Positions 18,501-28,119 of a stretch of 64,000 nt of DNA are shown here, in pieces (the first letter of the stretch is position 1; every line of letters begins with the position of its first letter). The translations under genes and the position numbers were made by a program. Below the pieces are notes generated by a model that was not told the DNA's origin, made no database searches, and saw only the letters and a program-made list of their open reading frames with translations. Source of the stretch: UBA7672 sp963784415 (GTDB lineage: Bacteria; Pseudomonadota; Alphaproteobacteria; Caulobacterales; Hyphomonadaceae); the NCBI GenBank assembly GCA_963784415.1, contig CAWARK010000014.1, forward strand, positions 248,001 through 312,000, read 5' to 3'.

Positions 18501-21500
18501 TGCGCAAGGAACGTCCACCGCTGCGGCTGCGGAAGCAGTTACGGCGCAGAACCTTGCTGACCAGACGGACGCGACCCAGCTTGCTGCTGACGCTGATACT
18601 GCTGCAGCTGACGACGCGGCTGCGCTCGCCGCGCAAGCTACGGCTGATGCGGCTGCTGAGGTGGAAGCCAACGCTCAGGCTGCTCTTGCAGTTGCTCAGA
18701 ACGATCTGGACGCTCTGCTCTCGGGCAACCCGACGCAGGCGGAGATCGACGCGGCGATCGCCGCGCGCGATGCGGCCCAGGCTGACCTAACCGCCGCCAC
18801 GAGCGCCAGCGACGCGGCTGATGCCGCCGCTGCTGTCGCCCAGTCTGCGTCCACCGCTGCGGCTGCGGAAGCAGTTACGGCGCAGAACCTTGCTGACCAG
18901 ACGGACGCGACCCAGCTTGCTGCTGACGCTGATACTGCTGCAGCTGACGACGCGGCTGCGCTCGCCGCGCAAGCTACGGCTGATGCGGCTGCTGAGGTGG
19001 AAGCCAACGCTCAGGCTGCTCTTGCAGTTGCTCAGAACGATCTGGACGCTCTGCTCTCGGGCAACCCGACGCAGGCGGAGATCGACGCGGCGATCGCCGC
19101 GCGCGATGCGGCCCAGGCTGACCTAACCGCCGCCACGAGCGCCAGCGACGCGGCTGATGCCGCCGCTGCTGTCGCCCAGTCTGCGTCCACCGCTGCGGCT
19201 GCGGAAGCAGTTACGGCGCAGAACCTTGCTGACCAGACGGACGCGACCCAGCTTGCTGCTGACGCTGATACTGCTGCAGCTGACGACGCGGCTGCGCTCG
19301 CCGCGCAAGCTACGGCTGATGCGGCTGCTGAGGTGGAAGCCAACGCTCAGGCTGCTCTTGCAGTTGCTCAGAACGATCTGGACGCTCTGCTCTCGGGCAA
19401 CCCGACGCAGGCGGAGATCGACGCGGCGATCGCCGCGCGCGATGCGGCCCAGGCTGACCTAACCGCCGCCACGAGCGCCAGCGACGCGGCTGATGCCGCC
19501 GCTGCTGTCGCCCAGTCTGCGTCCACCGCTGCGGCTGCGGAAGCAGTTACGGCGCAGAACCTTGCTGACCAGACGGACGCGACCCAGCTTGCTGCTGACG
19601 CTGATACTGCTGCAGCTGACGACGCGGCTGCTGCTTCGGCCGCAGCTGCTGCCGCCGCCGCCGCCTTGGCTGCAAGCAATGCCCAGGCGGTCGCTGCCAC
19701 AGCAGCACAAAGCGAAGCCAACGCGCTTGCCGCGCTCGGATCCGCCCAAGCCGAACTGGATGCGCTCAATGCCGCCGTTGTGCCGCAGCCCCAGATCGAC
19801 GCGGCCACGGCTGCGCTCGCTGCGGCGCAAGGCACGTTTGACTCCGCCGCACTTGCAAGTGATCAGGCTGATGCGATTGCGGCTTCGGCGCAGTCGGCTT
19901 CGACCGCTGCTGCCGCTGCTGCCGCCGCTGCGCAGACCACTGCCGACGCGACTGATGCTGGCGCGCTCTCCGCCGCCGCCGCCGCTGCTTCTGCGGCCGA
20001 TGCAGCTGCTGCCGCCGCGCAAGCGACCGCGGCGTCGACGGCTGCTACGGCTGCCAGTGCGCAAGCTGCTGCGGTTGCAGCTGCTGCCGATGACGCTGCT
20101 GCTGTTACGGCGGCCAACGCCGCTGCAGCTGCCGCTGCCGCCGAGGCCACGGCGCTTGCCAACTACAACGCTGCTCAGTCCGCGCTCAACTTCGCTGAAC
20201 TCGGCGATCCGTCCATCCACCTCGCTTTCGCCAGCACGAATACGCACGTCGTGCTCAATACGACGGGCGGCGTGCCGGGACCGGGTCTGCCCGGCGGCGA
20301 GATCGTGGTCGTTGGCTCTGACGGCGCCGGCTTCGCTCTGGACCCTGTGATCCAGGGTTACGAGATCGTCGACGTCAACAACGACACGCTTGAGGTTGGC
20401 TTCCAGGTTGGTTTCGAGCTGCTTGACGACGGCGTGCTCGATACCTCGATCGGCGACAATTACGGCGCCCTGCTGGTCGCCCGCTACGAAATCCCGGTCT
20501 ACGACATCCTCGTCGATGCCACTGGCGCTCCGATCCTCGACGCGAACGGGCAGGGACAACTCGCAAGAGACGCCTTCGGCAATCTCATCCCATCGACCAC
20601 CGCCACCTTCGGCGTCGGTTCGGAAACGGGCCCGATCTCCATCGGTCTCGATGGCCAGCGCGGAACGGCCGATGACGGCGTTGCAATCGCTCTGACCGAT
20701 CAGGGTCTGTTCGCAACGAACAACATCCCGGTTGGCGCTAACGTCCTCCAGGGCCGTGAGATGACGATGGGCAGCCTGCACGATGGGCAGCTCGTGGTCA
20801 GCTACATCGGCGCCGACGAACAGGTCCACCTCAAGATCTACCTGCCGACCGTCGAACGAAGCCGGCGATCGCGAAACCCGCGGCGTCGGTGCGGACGTGG
20901 TCGCCCAGGGCATCACGACCTACTCGGAATTCACTGTTCCGTTCCCGACCACGCTTGGCGCGGTTGCTCCGGGCCAGACGGCGATGACGGTGGCGCAAGC
21001 CAACGGATCGTTCGGCGTGTTCTGGGGCGCCACAAACGCCTCGGGCGGCATCGATGTGAAGGGTATCGTCTACTCCGGCGCCGGCTCCAACTGGAGCCCG
21101 TCGGAAGTGCTGACCTTCGCCACGGGCCTCCCGGCTCTGGCGGCGTTCCAGATCGCTGCGACCGGCGTCACGCCGGGCGGTCTCGAAGACGGCTTCTTCG
21201 TGTCATGGGAAGCTTCGGCGACCTCGGGCATCCAGGGTCAACGTTACGATATGGCCGGCGTGAAAGTCGGTGCGCAGATCGTGGTCGGTGATCCGACCAC
21301 TGGCACGCCGGTCCTGCATTCCACGACAGGCATCGACGATGGTCGCATGCTGGTCGGGTATGTCGACGGCACGAGCGTCAGCGCCCAGTTCCTCGACAAT
21401 CGCCAGCCCGGCATCTCCCTCATCGGGCCGCGCACCGGCGCCCCGGCTGACGTCATTGTCGGTACGGTCGGCGACGACGCGATCGATGGCCGCGCGCTTA

Positions 21501-23878
21501 ACGACCAGCTGTTCGGCGGTCTCGGCAACGACTTCATCACGATGGGTTCCGGAGCTGACCAGGGCTTCGGCGGCGACGGCAACGACACCATTATCGGTGG
21601 AACGGGCCAGGACCAGCTGTTCGGTGAAGCCGGCGACGACCTCCTGTGGGGCGGTCTCTCGGGTCCGATCGAACCGCAGGTCGACCGTGACCTCGTCACG
21701 GGTCTGACCGCTGCCGGCGTCTCTGCTGCACTGATCGCAACGGATCCGGGCGCGGACATCATCTCGGGCGGCGCAGGCATCGACACGATTTCTTACCAGG
21801 GTGAGTTCGGCAATTTCAACGTCGACCTGGCCTCGGGCATCGTGACCAGCGACCGTGACCTCAATGGCAGCTTCATCCTTGAAGACGTTATCGGCGCGAT
21901 CGTCGACGACGGGGCAGGCGGGACAATCTTCCAGTTCTCGCACGACATCGAGAACGCCACCGGCGGCATCGGCGACGACACGCTGGCGGGTGACGCGGGC
22001 GCGAACATCCTTCTGGGCCTCGGCGGCAATGACATCCTGATCGGCCGCGGCGGCAACGATACGCTTGACGGTGGTGATGGTACGGACGTCGCTGTGTTCA
22101 CGGGTGCGATCGGCAACTACACGTTTACGCTGGTAGCTGGGGCGATTGTGGTTCACGCGCTCACGGGAACCGATGGCAACGACACTGTCCGCAACGTCGA
22201 GACGTTCCGCTTCTCCAATGGCGCTGGCGGCACGACCAACTTCTCGCTCGCCCAGATCACCGCGCTTGTCTCGCAGCCGCAAGTCGCAGCGACGGGTACG
22301 CCTGTCATCAGCGACACGACACCGACCGCGGGTCAAATCCTGTCGATCGATCTGTCGTCCATCGCGGACCTCAATGGCATCCCCGCCACGCCCGCCGGGT
22401 TCTCCTACCAGTGGCAGCGCTCGACCAACGGCACGACCTGGACGAGCATCAACGCGGCGAACAACCCGACCTACCACGTTCCGGATGCCCCCGGCATCAC
22501 GCAGTCGTCTTTCGCCGGCCAGCAGCTGCGCGTGATCGTGAGCTTCGTTGATGGCCTCGGCCATGCGGAATCACGGACCTCGGCGGCGACGGCTCCGATC
22601 GGAATGAACTATGACGCTACCGGCTTCGCGGCTGTCGTCGCCAACGGCCTTGCCGGTGGAGACACGCTCATCGGTAGCGCCTTCGCCGACACGGTCAGTG
22701 GCTTCGGCGGCAACGACATCCTTTTTGGCGCTGCCGGAAACGACACGCTGCTGGGCGGCGCGGGCGATGACGTCATCACGGGTGGGGCCGGCGACGACAC
22801 CATCCGCGGTGCGGATGGCATCGACACCATCGTCTACAGCGGGCCGGTCACCAACTACTCGCTGATGATCCGCAACAACACCATCGTGGTGGCTGACGTT
22901 GTCGGAACGGAAGGAACGGACAACATCGTCACGTCCGAGATCCTGCGCTTCGGCGGCGCCGACTACGGTATCGTCATGGGCACCGGGAATGCGGACGTTG
23001 CGCTCAACGGCGGCGCCGGATCTCACGCGATCTTTGGTCAAGCGGGAGCGGACGTCATCACTGGCGGCTCGTCCAGCGACATCATCAATGGCGGCTTCGG
23101 CGGCGATATCGTCAACGGCGGCGGCGGAGATGACTTCATCTTCCACGTCTCGGGTGAAGGTCGCGATACGATCAACGGCGGCGCAGGCACGGACACGTTC
23201 ATCCTCACGGGGGACGCAACTGCCGAAACCTTCACGATCATGACCCGTGCACTGGCTCTGAGCCACGGCATGACCAACGCGCAGCTCGGCGCGACCACCG
23301 ACATCGTGATTACGCGGAACGGAACCAACTTCGCCAGCGTCGTTGCACTCCTCACAAGCATCGAGGAGATCAAGATCAACACGCTGTTGACCTCGGTCAA
23401 CAACGGCAACGGTGTTGTTGATAGCTCAGTCCAGAACGGCCTCGTCCAGGGTGACACGATCGTCGTACAAGGTGACTTCACGCAGACGAGCCTGGCCTTC
23501 AACACGATCCGCATCGAAGGCAGCAATGCCAACGACACGATCGATATCTCGGGCCTTACTTCGGCTCACCGTGTGGTGTTCGACACCAACGGCGGCAACG
23601 ACACCTTCATCGGTGGCGCACGGCCGCAGGACATTGTCGACGGCATCCCGCGCATCTCTGCCGATACCCTGCACATCGGCGGCAGCGTCGAGAGCGACTT
23701 CGCGCTGCTGGAAATGGCGACCCGCAGCAATCCGCATGTCGTCGGCGCGGGCGCTGCCGAGATGCACCTCACGGCGATGGACTTCCACCTGCCGGGCCTG
23801 CCGCTGGGCGTCGCTCACGATCCGATGGCCATCGACTTCAACAAGGTCGCGGTCGACTACTCGCACCTGCTGGTCTGA
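12583..23878 (+). CDS. Giant RTX-repeat secreted protein with an Ala-rich tandem-repeat segment, one frameshift near 20855
   Basis: About 3,764 residues if one surplus base near 20850-20856 is discounted; otherwise the first frame stops at 21291 and the rest (NEAGDRETRGVGADVV onwards) is in the next frame. No N-terminal signal peptide. Parts by approximate residue: beta-rich module 1 with Ca-binding RTX nonapeptides (1-570, RTX at 449-498); module 2 (570-1220, RTX at 1082-1140); start of module 3 (1220-1330); Ala/Asp-rich helical repeat segment (1330-2526); rest of module 3 with RTX 2955-3024; RTX 3128-3168; an Ig-like domain 3246-3340 (FSYQWQRSTNGTTW); RTX 3355-3411 and 3472-3536; C-terminal tail ending DFNKVAVDYSHLLV. 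Typical RTX units read GGNDTLDGG. It is probably exported by type I secretion and bound to or released from the surface as an adhesin or matrix protein. ATG 12583 is preferred over TTG 12544, with AGGG upstream. Confidence 0.85.
17182..18300 (+). repeat. Tandem array 1: 336-bp unit, 3.33 copies, inside the giant RTX gene
   Basis: The string GATGCGATCCAAGCTGCGG recurs at 17182, 17518, 17854 and 18190, exactly 336 bases apart. The copies look identical in sequence. The unit keeps frame (112 codons) and encodes an Ala-rich helix-forming block containing LDALLANTVPQSAIDAATAT. The fourth copy stops after CTGCTGCTCAG at 18300. Confidence 0.95.
18514..19632 (+). repeat. Tandem array 2: 336-bp unit, 3.33 copies, inside the giant RTX gene
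   Basis: TCCACCGCTGCGGCTGCGGA recurs at 18514, 18850, 19186 and 19522, again 336 bases apart. The unit differs from array 1 in DNA but encodes a related 112-residue block (LDALLSGNPTQAEIDAAIAA). The fourth copy is partial and ends near 19632, so the array length equals that of array 1. Confidence 0.95.
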
Positions 23879-23908
23879 TAGCCGGCGACAGACATCGACA
23901 AACCCAGG

Positions 23909-23945
23909 CCGGGCCCGTTCGCAAGATCGGGCCCGGTTTCGTTTC
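23909..23945 (+). terminator. Rho-independent terminator of the giant RTX gene
   Basis: A 9-bp perfect stem CCGGGCCCG / CGGGCCCGG with a 10-base loop, followed by TTTCGTTTC, 30 bases after the RTX stop codon. Confidence 0.9.
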
Positions 23946-24005
23946 GGACACGCGCCAGCTCAGCCGGGCGAAGCCCGTTTGTCTCTTTCGGCGATGGGAA
24001 AGGAA

Positions 24006-24081
24006 TGGCTCCCTGAGCTGGACTCGAACCAGCGACAATTCGATTAACAGTCGAATGCTCTACCAACTGAGCTATCAGGGA
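24006..24081 (-). tRNA. tRNA-Asn (GTT)
   Basis: Reading the minus strand from 24081: acceptor TCCCTGA, D-arm with AGCTCAGTTGGTAGAGC, anticodon loop CTGTTAA (anticodon GTT), T-arm GGTTCGAGTCC, and closing acceptor TCAGGGA with discriminator G and an encoded CCA (24006-24008). 76 bases including CCA. Confidence 0.96.
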
Positions 24082-24383
24082 GCACGGTTGGAGGCGGCGG
24101 TATAGCCAACGGGGGTTACCGGTTCAATAGCGATGCGCGGTCTGAAAGTGCGATTTGGGGCGCTATGGCCGGATCGTTGTGAAAAACGCCATAACCGGGC
24201 GCAAATCCGGATCCCCAGACCCAAAAGAAGAGGGCGGGAGCCAGAGGCTCCCGCAAAGGCGTTTGGGTGATGGTGGGGTGTCTTCAAGGGAAGACAGGGC
24301 CAACATGCTCCGCGTCGGTAAACGAGAGGTTAACGCTAACGAATTCGATGAAATTGGTAAGTTGCCATTGGCAACCGGGGGTA

Positions 24384-24457
24384 TGGAGGCCTCGCCCGGA
24401 ATCGAACCGGGGTGCAAGGATTTGCAGTCCTCTGCGTCACCACTCCGCCACGAGGCC
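24384..24457 (-). tRNA. tRNA-Cys (GCA)
   Basis: Minus strand from 24457: acceptor GGCCTCG, D-arm GGCGGAGTGGTGACGC, anticodon loop CTGCAAA (anticodon GCA), T-arm GGTTCGATTCC, closing CGAGGCC with discriminator T and encoded CCA. 74 bases including CCA. It lies 302 bases from tRNA-Asn on the same strand. Confidence 0.96.
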
Positions 24458-24601
24458 TCATCGAAACCGGCGCTGGCGGAGCGTCGGCCGTCGTCTCTTA
24501 TAGTAGGCGCGTTGCGCCGGGTGGTGCGTATGCTAAGAGCCCGGGGCGCACAAGACCCCGGGTTATTCCGGCGATTCCGTGCACCAGATAGGGGCTTGCC
24601 C

Positions 24602-25252
24602 GTGGACCTTCTAGCCGCCCGTACGGCCATGATCGACAGCCAGGTGCGTCCCAACGACGTTACCGATCGCCGGCTGATCCACGCCATGACGGCCGTTCAT
24701 CGCGAGGTCTTCCTGCCGGGCAGCCTGCGGGCGTCGGCCTATGCCGACATGGCGGTCGAGGCAGCGCCGGGCCGCTGGATGGCCGCGCCGCGCGATTTCT
24801 CCAAGATGGTCATGATCGCCGCCATTCGGCCGGAAGACCGGGTGCTCGATATCGCGGCCGGGACGGGCTATTCGGCCGCTGTCCTGTCCCGCCTTGCGGC
24901 GTCGGTGGTTGCACTGGAGCAGGACGATGCGGCCGCGAAAGTCCTGAAGGACGGGCTGGCCATCGCTGGAGTTACAGGGGTCGAGGTCGTTTCGGGCTCG
25001 CTCAAGGCGGGTGTTCCGGCCAAGGGCCCGTTCGACGTCATCTTTGTCAACGGCGCGATCGAAGACGTGCCCGCAGCCTGGCTCAGCCAGCTGGCGGAAG
25101 GCGGCCGGTTGGTCGTTGCCGTAGCGGAGGGCGGGGTTCGCCGCGCCCGGGTCTATACCGCCTCGGGCGGCAAGACGGCCTGGCGTACACCCTTTGACAC
25201 GCCGATGCCGATGTTGCCCGGCTTTGAAAAGGCAGCCGAATTTCGTCTCTGA
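24602..25252 (+). CDS. Protein-L-isoaspartate O-methyltransferase family protein
   Basis: 216 residues of the Pcm-like Rossmann methyltransferase family, which repairs isoaspartyl residues in damaged proteins or acts as a related carboxyl methyltransferase. It begins VDLLAARTAMIDSQVRPNDV, with the alphaproteobacterial consensus MIDSQVR-ND near the start; the SAM motif VLDIAAGTGYSAAVLSRLA and the post-I acidic VALEQDD follow. GTG 24602 is chosen because AGGGG precedes it at good spacing; the frame stays open far upstream through tRNA-Cys, which cannot be coding. This gene directly precedes the TolC-like gene and popZ, an order also known in Caulobacter. Confidence 0.88.
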   Translation: MDLLAARTAMIDSQVRPNDVTDRRLIHAMTAVHREVFLPGSLRASAYADMAVEAAPGRWMAAPRDFSKMVMIAAIRPEDRVLDIAAGTGYSAAVLSRLAASVVALEQDDAAAKVLKDGLAIAGVTGVEVVSGSLKAGVPAKGPFDVIFVNGAIEDVPAAWLSQLAEGGRLVVAVAEGGVRRARVYTASGGKTAWRTPFDTPMPMLPGFEKAAEFRL

Positions 25253-25390
25253 GGCGAAACCAGGTTTATAAGGAAATCAACCTTTATGCCCGCATCGTGC
25301 GCGCGAACCGGCGACGGTTGCGGGCACGATTATTGCGTTAATCGCACGATGCTCGCGACCGGTGGGTCGGTGGTGATTGAGGATTTCGCG

Positions 25391-26695
25391 ATGAGAATGC
25401 TGGCCGCCATCGTCCTGATGTGCTCCGTTTCGACGCCCGCCCTGGCTCAGGTCAGCCACGATACGCTGGCCGATGCGGTCGATAGCGCGATCGGCAACAA
25501 CCCGCAGCTGATGGCCGAGCGCAAGGCGCGGGCAGGGGCGGACGAGAACCTCAACCAGGCCAATTCGCAGATGGGGCCGCAGGTCAATCTGACCGGCTCG
25601 CTGGGCTATGATTACACCGAGGTCGGCCGTCAGGTGACGACGGCTTCGGGCACCTTCCCCTATGCCGGCGACAACACACGCGCCCGCCTTGGTCTTGAAG
25701 CGCGTCAGTCGCTGTGGTCGGGCGGTTCGCTGACCGCCCAGCGCGATCAGGCCCGCGCCGGCGTCGATGCCGCGCAGGCCCAGATGATCAACGCCGAACA
25801 ACAGACCGTCCTCAACGTCGTGACGGCTTACATGGATGTCCGCCGCGCTGACCGTGAAGTCGAAATCCGCCAGAGCAACGTCGCCGCGCTGACCGAACAG
25901 GTCAAAGCCGCGAAAGACCGCTTCGAGGCCGGCGAAGTCACGCGCACCGACGTCGCGCAGGCCGAGGCCCGCAAGTCCGCCTCCGACGCCGAGCTCGCCG
26001 CTGCAACGTCGCGTCGTGGCCGCGCCTATGCTGAGTACGAACAGATCGTTGGCCGTGCGCCGCTGCAGCTTGCAGCCCCGCCGGCGGTTCCGGTCGTGCC
26101 GGGAACGCTGGATGAAGCGATCAGCATCGCCAAGACCAACAACCCCGCCATCATGGCCGCCCGCGCGCGCGAAACGCAGGGCGAGAAGGGCGTTGATGTC
26201 GCTCGCGGCCGCTTCATGCCGCAGTTCGACCTCGTCGGCAGCGCAGGCTTTGTCTCCACGCAACAGGATCAACGCTTCGACGACTCCAACGTCGGCCTCT
26301 CCGCCGAATTCCGCTTCCCGCTGTTCGATAGCGGCCTGCTGGGGTCGCGCACCCGCGGCGCGCAGCTCGAAGCTGACCGCGCCAAGTATGAGCGCATGGC
26401 GATCGAGCGTCAGGTTACCGCGCAGGTCTCGACCGCCTGGCACCAGGTTGTCGCCGCGCGCGGTGAGATCGCGGCGTCGATAAGCCGTGTCGCCGCTGCT
26501 GGCGTGGCGCTGGAAGGCGCCAAGCAGGAGCTGGCCGTTGGCGAGCGCATCACGCTGGACGTGCTGGATCAGGAGCGCGAGCTTCTCGAAGCCCAGCTGA
26601 GCCAGGTGGACGCCGAGCGCGTCTCCTACCTCGCCGCCCACGAACTTCTGGCGGCGATGGGCGAGCTGCGTCCGGAGCTGATTTCCAAGCAATAA
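25391..26695 (+). CDS. TolC-family outer-membrane efflux/secretion protein
   Basis: 434 residues. Signal peptide MRMLAAIVLMCSVSTPALAQ is followed by two homologous halves typical of TolC: long amphipathic helices (RADREVEIRQSNVAALTEQV; LEAQLSQVDAERVSYLAAHE) alternating with beta-strand segments (VNLTGSLGYDYTEVG; FDLVGSAGFVSTQQDQ). It would form a trimeric channel-tunnel across the outer membrane for type I secretion or drug efflux. The ATG at 25391 has GAGG eight bases upstream. In Caulobacter a TolC homologue beside popZ serves S-layer export, so this gene is a reasonable outer-membrane partner for the giant RTX protein 1.5 kb upstream, though no ABC or adaptor gene is present here. Confidence 0.92.
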   Translation: MRMLAAIVLMCSVSTPALAQVSHDTLADAVDSAIGNNPQLMAERKARAGADENLNQANSQMGPQVNLTGSLGYDYTEVGRQVTTASGTFPYAGDNTRARLGLEARQSLWSGGSLTAQRDQARAGVDAAQAQMINAEQQTVLNVVTAYMDVRRADREVEIRQSNVAALTEQVKAAKDRFEAGEVTRTDVAQAEARKSASDAELAAATSRRGRAYAEYEQIVGRAPLQLAAPPAVPVVPGTLDEAISIAKTNNPAIMAARARETQGEKGVDVARGRFMPQFDLVGSAGFVSTQQDQRFDDSNVGLSAEFRFPLFDSGLLGSRTRGAQLEADRAKYERMAIERQVTAQVSTAWHQVVAARGEIAASISRVAAAGVALEGAKQELAVGERITLDVLDQERELLEAQLSQVDAERVSYLAAHELLAAMGELRPELISKQ

Positions 26696-26807
26696 TCGCC
26701 GGAAATCGCTGTTAACGAATTCCACACCATAGGGCTGTCTATTCCTTAATCATGTGGGCCGGGCTGACTAACTTTGCCCCGACTCCAAGCGATTGATGAG
26801 GACGGCT

Positions 26808-27395
26808 ATGTCTGCGGAACAAGCTCAACGCGAGCCGACAATGGAGGAAATTCTCGCCTCCATCCGCCGGATTATTTCCGAGGAAGATCGTCCGCCCGAA
26901 TCGGGCGGTGATGTGCTGGATCTCCAGCCGCCCGCGCCGGTCGAGGCCAAGGCCCCGCCGAAACCCGAACCCCGCCCCGAGCCTGTCTATACGCGCCCAG
27001 CGCCGGCTGTTTTTGAAGAACCTGAACCCGCTCCCTCGCGCGCGCTGGACGATGATCTGATGATCGTCGAGCACGAGCAGGAAGTTGAGTTCGAAGAAGA
27101 GCCCGCCCCGCCGATCCCGGTCCCGCCTGCGCCGAAAGCCGCAGCCGAGCCGAAAGCAGAGTGGCGGCCAATGGAGCAGGACACGCTGACGAGCGAGCCG
27201 GTCGCAAATCAGGCGGCAGGCGCTCTCTCCAAACTCATGGGCTCGATGTTCGTCTCTTCCGGCGCGACGCTGGACGATGTCGTTCGCGAACTCCTGAAGC
27301 CGATGCTGAAGCAGTGGCTCGACGCCAACCTTCCGCAAATCGTTGAAGCTGAAGTTGCAAAGGAGATCGACCGGATCCGCCGCATGGCCCGCTAG
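26808..27395 (+). CDS. popZ: Polar organising protein PopZ (DUF2497)
   Basis: 195 residues with the PopZ layout: an N-terminal helix EPTMEEILASIRRIISEE (client-binding), a central Pro/Glu-rich disordered linker (about residues 30-125), and a C-terminal oligomerisation region (GALSKLMGSMFVSSGATLDD; VRELLKPMLKQWLDANLPQI; EAEVAKEIDRIRRMAR). PopZ forms a polar condensate that anchors the centromere via ParB and recruits cell-cycle regulators. ATG 26808 is preferred with GAGG upstream; an in-frame ATG at 26793 adds five residues. A GACTC sequence (a CcrM GANTC site) lies 27 bases before the start. Placement between the tolC-like gene and valS matches Caulobacter. Confidence 0.93.
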   Translation: MSAEQAQREPTMEEILASIRRIISEEDRPPESGGDVLDLQPPAPVEAKAPPKPEPRPEPVYTRPAPAVFEEPEPAPSRALDDDLMIVEHEQEVEFEEEPAPPIPVPPAPKAAAEPKAEWRPMEQDTLTSEPVANQAAGALSKLMGSMFVSSGATLDDVVRELLKPMLKQWLDANLPQIVEAEVAKEIDRIRRMAR

Positions 27396-27475
27396 GGTCT
27401 TGCTAGGAAGCCCGTCGCGGCCTGGAGCGACATCACAACGGACTTGGTCTGATCCAACGAACCAACACGTCACAG

Positions 27476-27508
27476 GGCGCACCTTCACCGGTGCGCCTTT
27501 TGTGTTTC
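27476..27508 (+). terminator. Rho-independent terminator after popZ
   Basis: Perfect 8-bp stem GGCGCACC / GGTGCGCC with loop TTCACC, followed by TTTTGTGTTT. It lies 80 bases after the popZ stop. Confidence 0.9.
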
Positions 27509-27573
27509 TGGCGTGCGAGTACGATCCCTGCGGCTGGGGGCCGGGGTTGGGGTGGGGTGTGGGCGCGCGGCCT

Positions 27574-28119
27574 TTAGAGGCGCGCTGAGTTCAGAGGCAC
27601 ACCACCATTGTCATTCCCGCCGGAGCGCGTAAGCGCGCAGAGCGGGAAGCCAGGAGCTGGGTGCGCTGACAGTCGTGTGCGCAGCCCTTGGGTTCCGGGT
27701 CTGCGGCGCGTTGCGCCTTCGCCCGGAATGACAGGTGAGAGTTGCGCGCATGCATCAACCCGTCTCCCCCGCGAAGGCGGGGTTCCGGTCAGAGCGCGGA
27801 GCGCACTCGGGTTGCTTGTCCGCACGTCGTGCGGAGTCTGGACCCCGGCATGCGCCGTGGACGCGGCCGAAGGGCCGCTTCCAGTGGAGAGGCCGGTTGG
27901 TTCGGCTTGTCGTGTTTCCTGTGTGAGGTCGTTCGGTGTCGGCTGATCTTCGCGCGCTGCGCCCGTGTGCCAATCACGGGTGTTGCGGTTGAAGATCGTC
28001 CTCGACAGCGAGACGACGTTGGACACGAGCCAGGCAAACGCGCGCAGCATGGCCTCCAGCAAAGGCTGGCGGGTTGATGGGGTTCCGAATCCGTATGAGC
28101 GCGTTTGTGTTCGAGTCAT
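27574..28119 (-). CDS. Possible small protein whose C terminus is formed by repeat DNA
   Basis: Open frame from ATG 28119, 181 codons. The first 60 residues or so (MTRTQTRSYGFGTPSTRQPL, then LRAFAWLVSNVVSLSRTIFN, then RDWHTGAAREDQPT) show coding-like third-position GC and a hydrophobic stretch. The remainder translates the intergenic repeat and looks like noise. No ribosome-binding site precedes the ATG. Not recognised. It may be a genuine gene of about 70-90 codons extended by repeat insertion, or not a gene. Confidence 0.3.
   Translation of the reverse strand: MTRTQTRSYGFGTPSTRQPLLEAMLRAFAWLVSNVVSLSRTIFNRNTRDWHTGAAREDQPTPNDLTQETRQAEPTGLSTGSGPSAASTAHAGVQTPHDVRTSNPSALRALTGTPPSRGRRVDACAQLSPVIPGEGATRRRPGTQGLRTRLSAHPAPGFPLCALTRSGGNDNGGVPLNSARL
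27609..27733. repeat. Intergenic inverted-repeat element
   Basis: TGTCATTCC at 27609-27617 is matched by GGAATGACA at 27725-27733, and inside each arm there are further pairings (GAGCGCGTAAGCGCGC; GGCGCGTTGCGCC). This has the form of the extragenic repeats often found in alphaproteobacterial genomes. No second copy was confirmed in this window. Confidence 0.55.

Noticed and set aside
17182..19632. Regularly spaced repeats that might be a CRISPR array.
   Set aside because: Units are 336 bases, contiguous without spacers, in frame, and encode Ala-rich protein. No cas genes are near.
24006..24081. tRNA-Asn as an integration site bounding an island with the RTX gene.
   Set aside because: No direct repeat of the tRNA 3' end was found at 11.5-12.6 kb, and no integrase is present.
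24155..24601. Upstream extension of the pcm-like gene to 24155.
   Set aside because: It runs through the tRNA-Cys gene on the other strand and has no family similarity. GTG 24602 has a good ribosome-binding site and matches the family N terminus.
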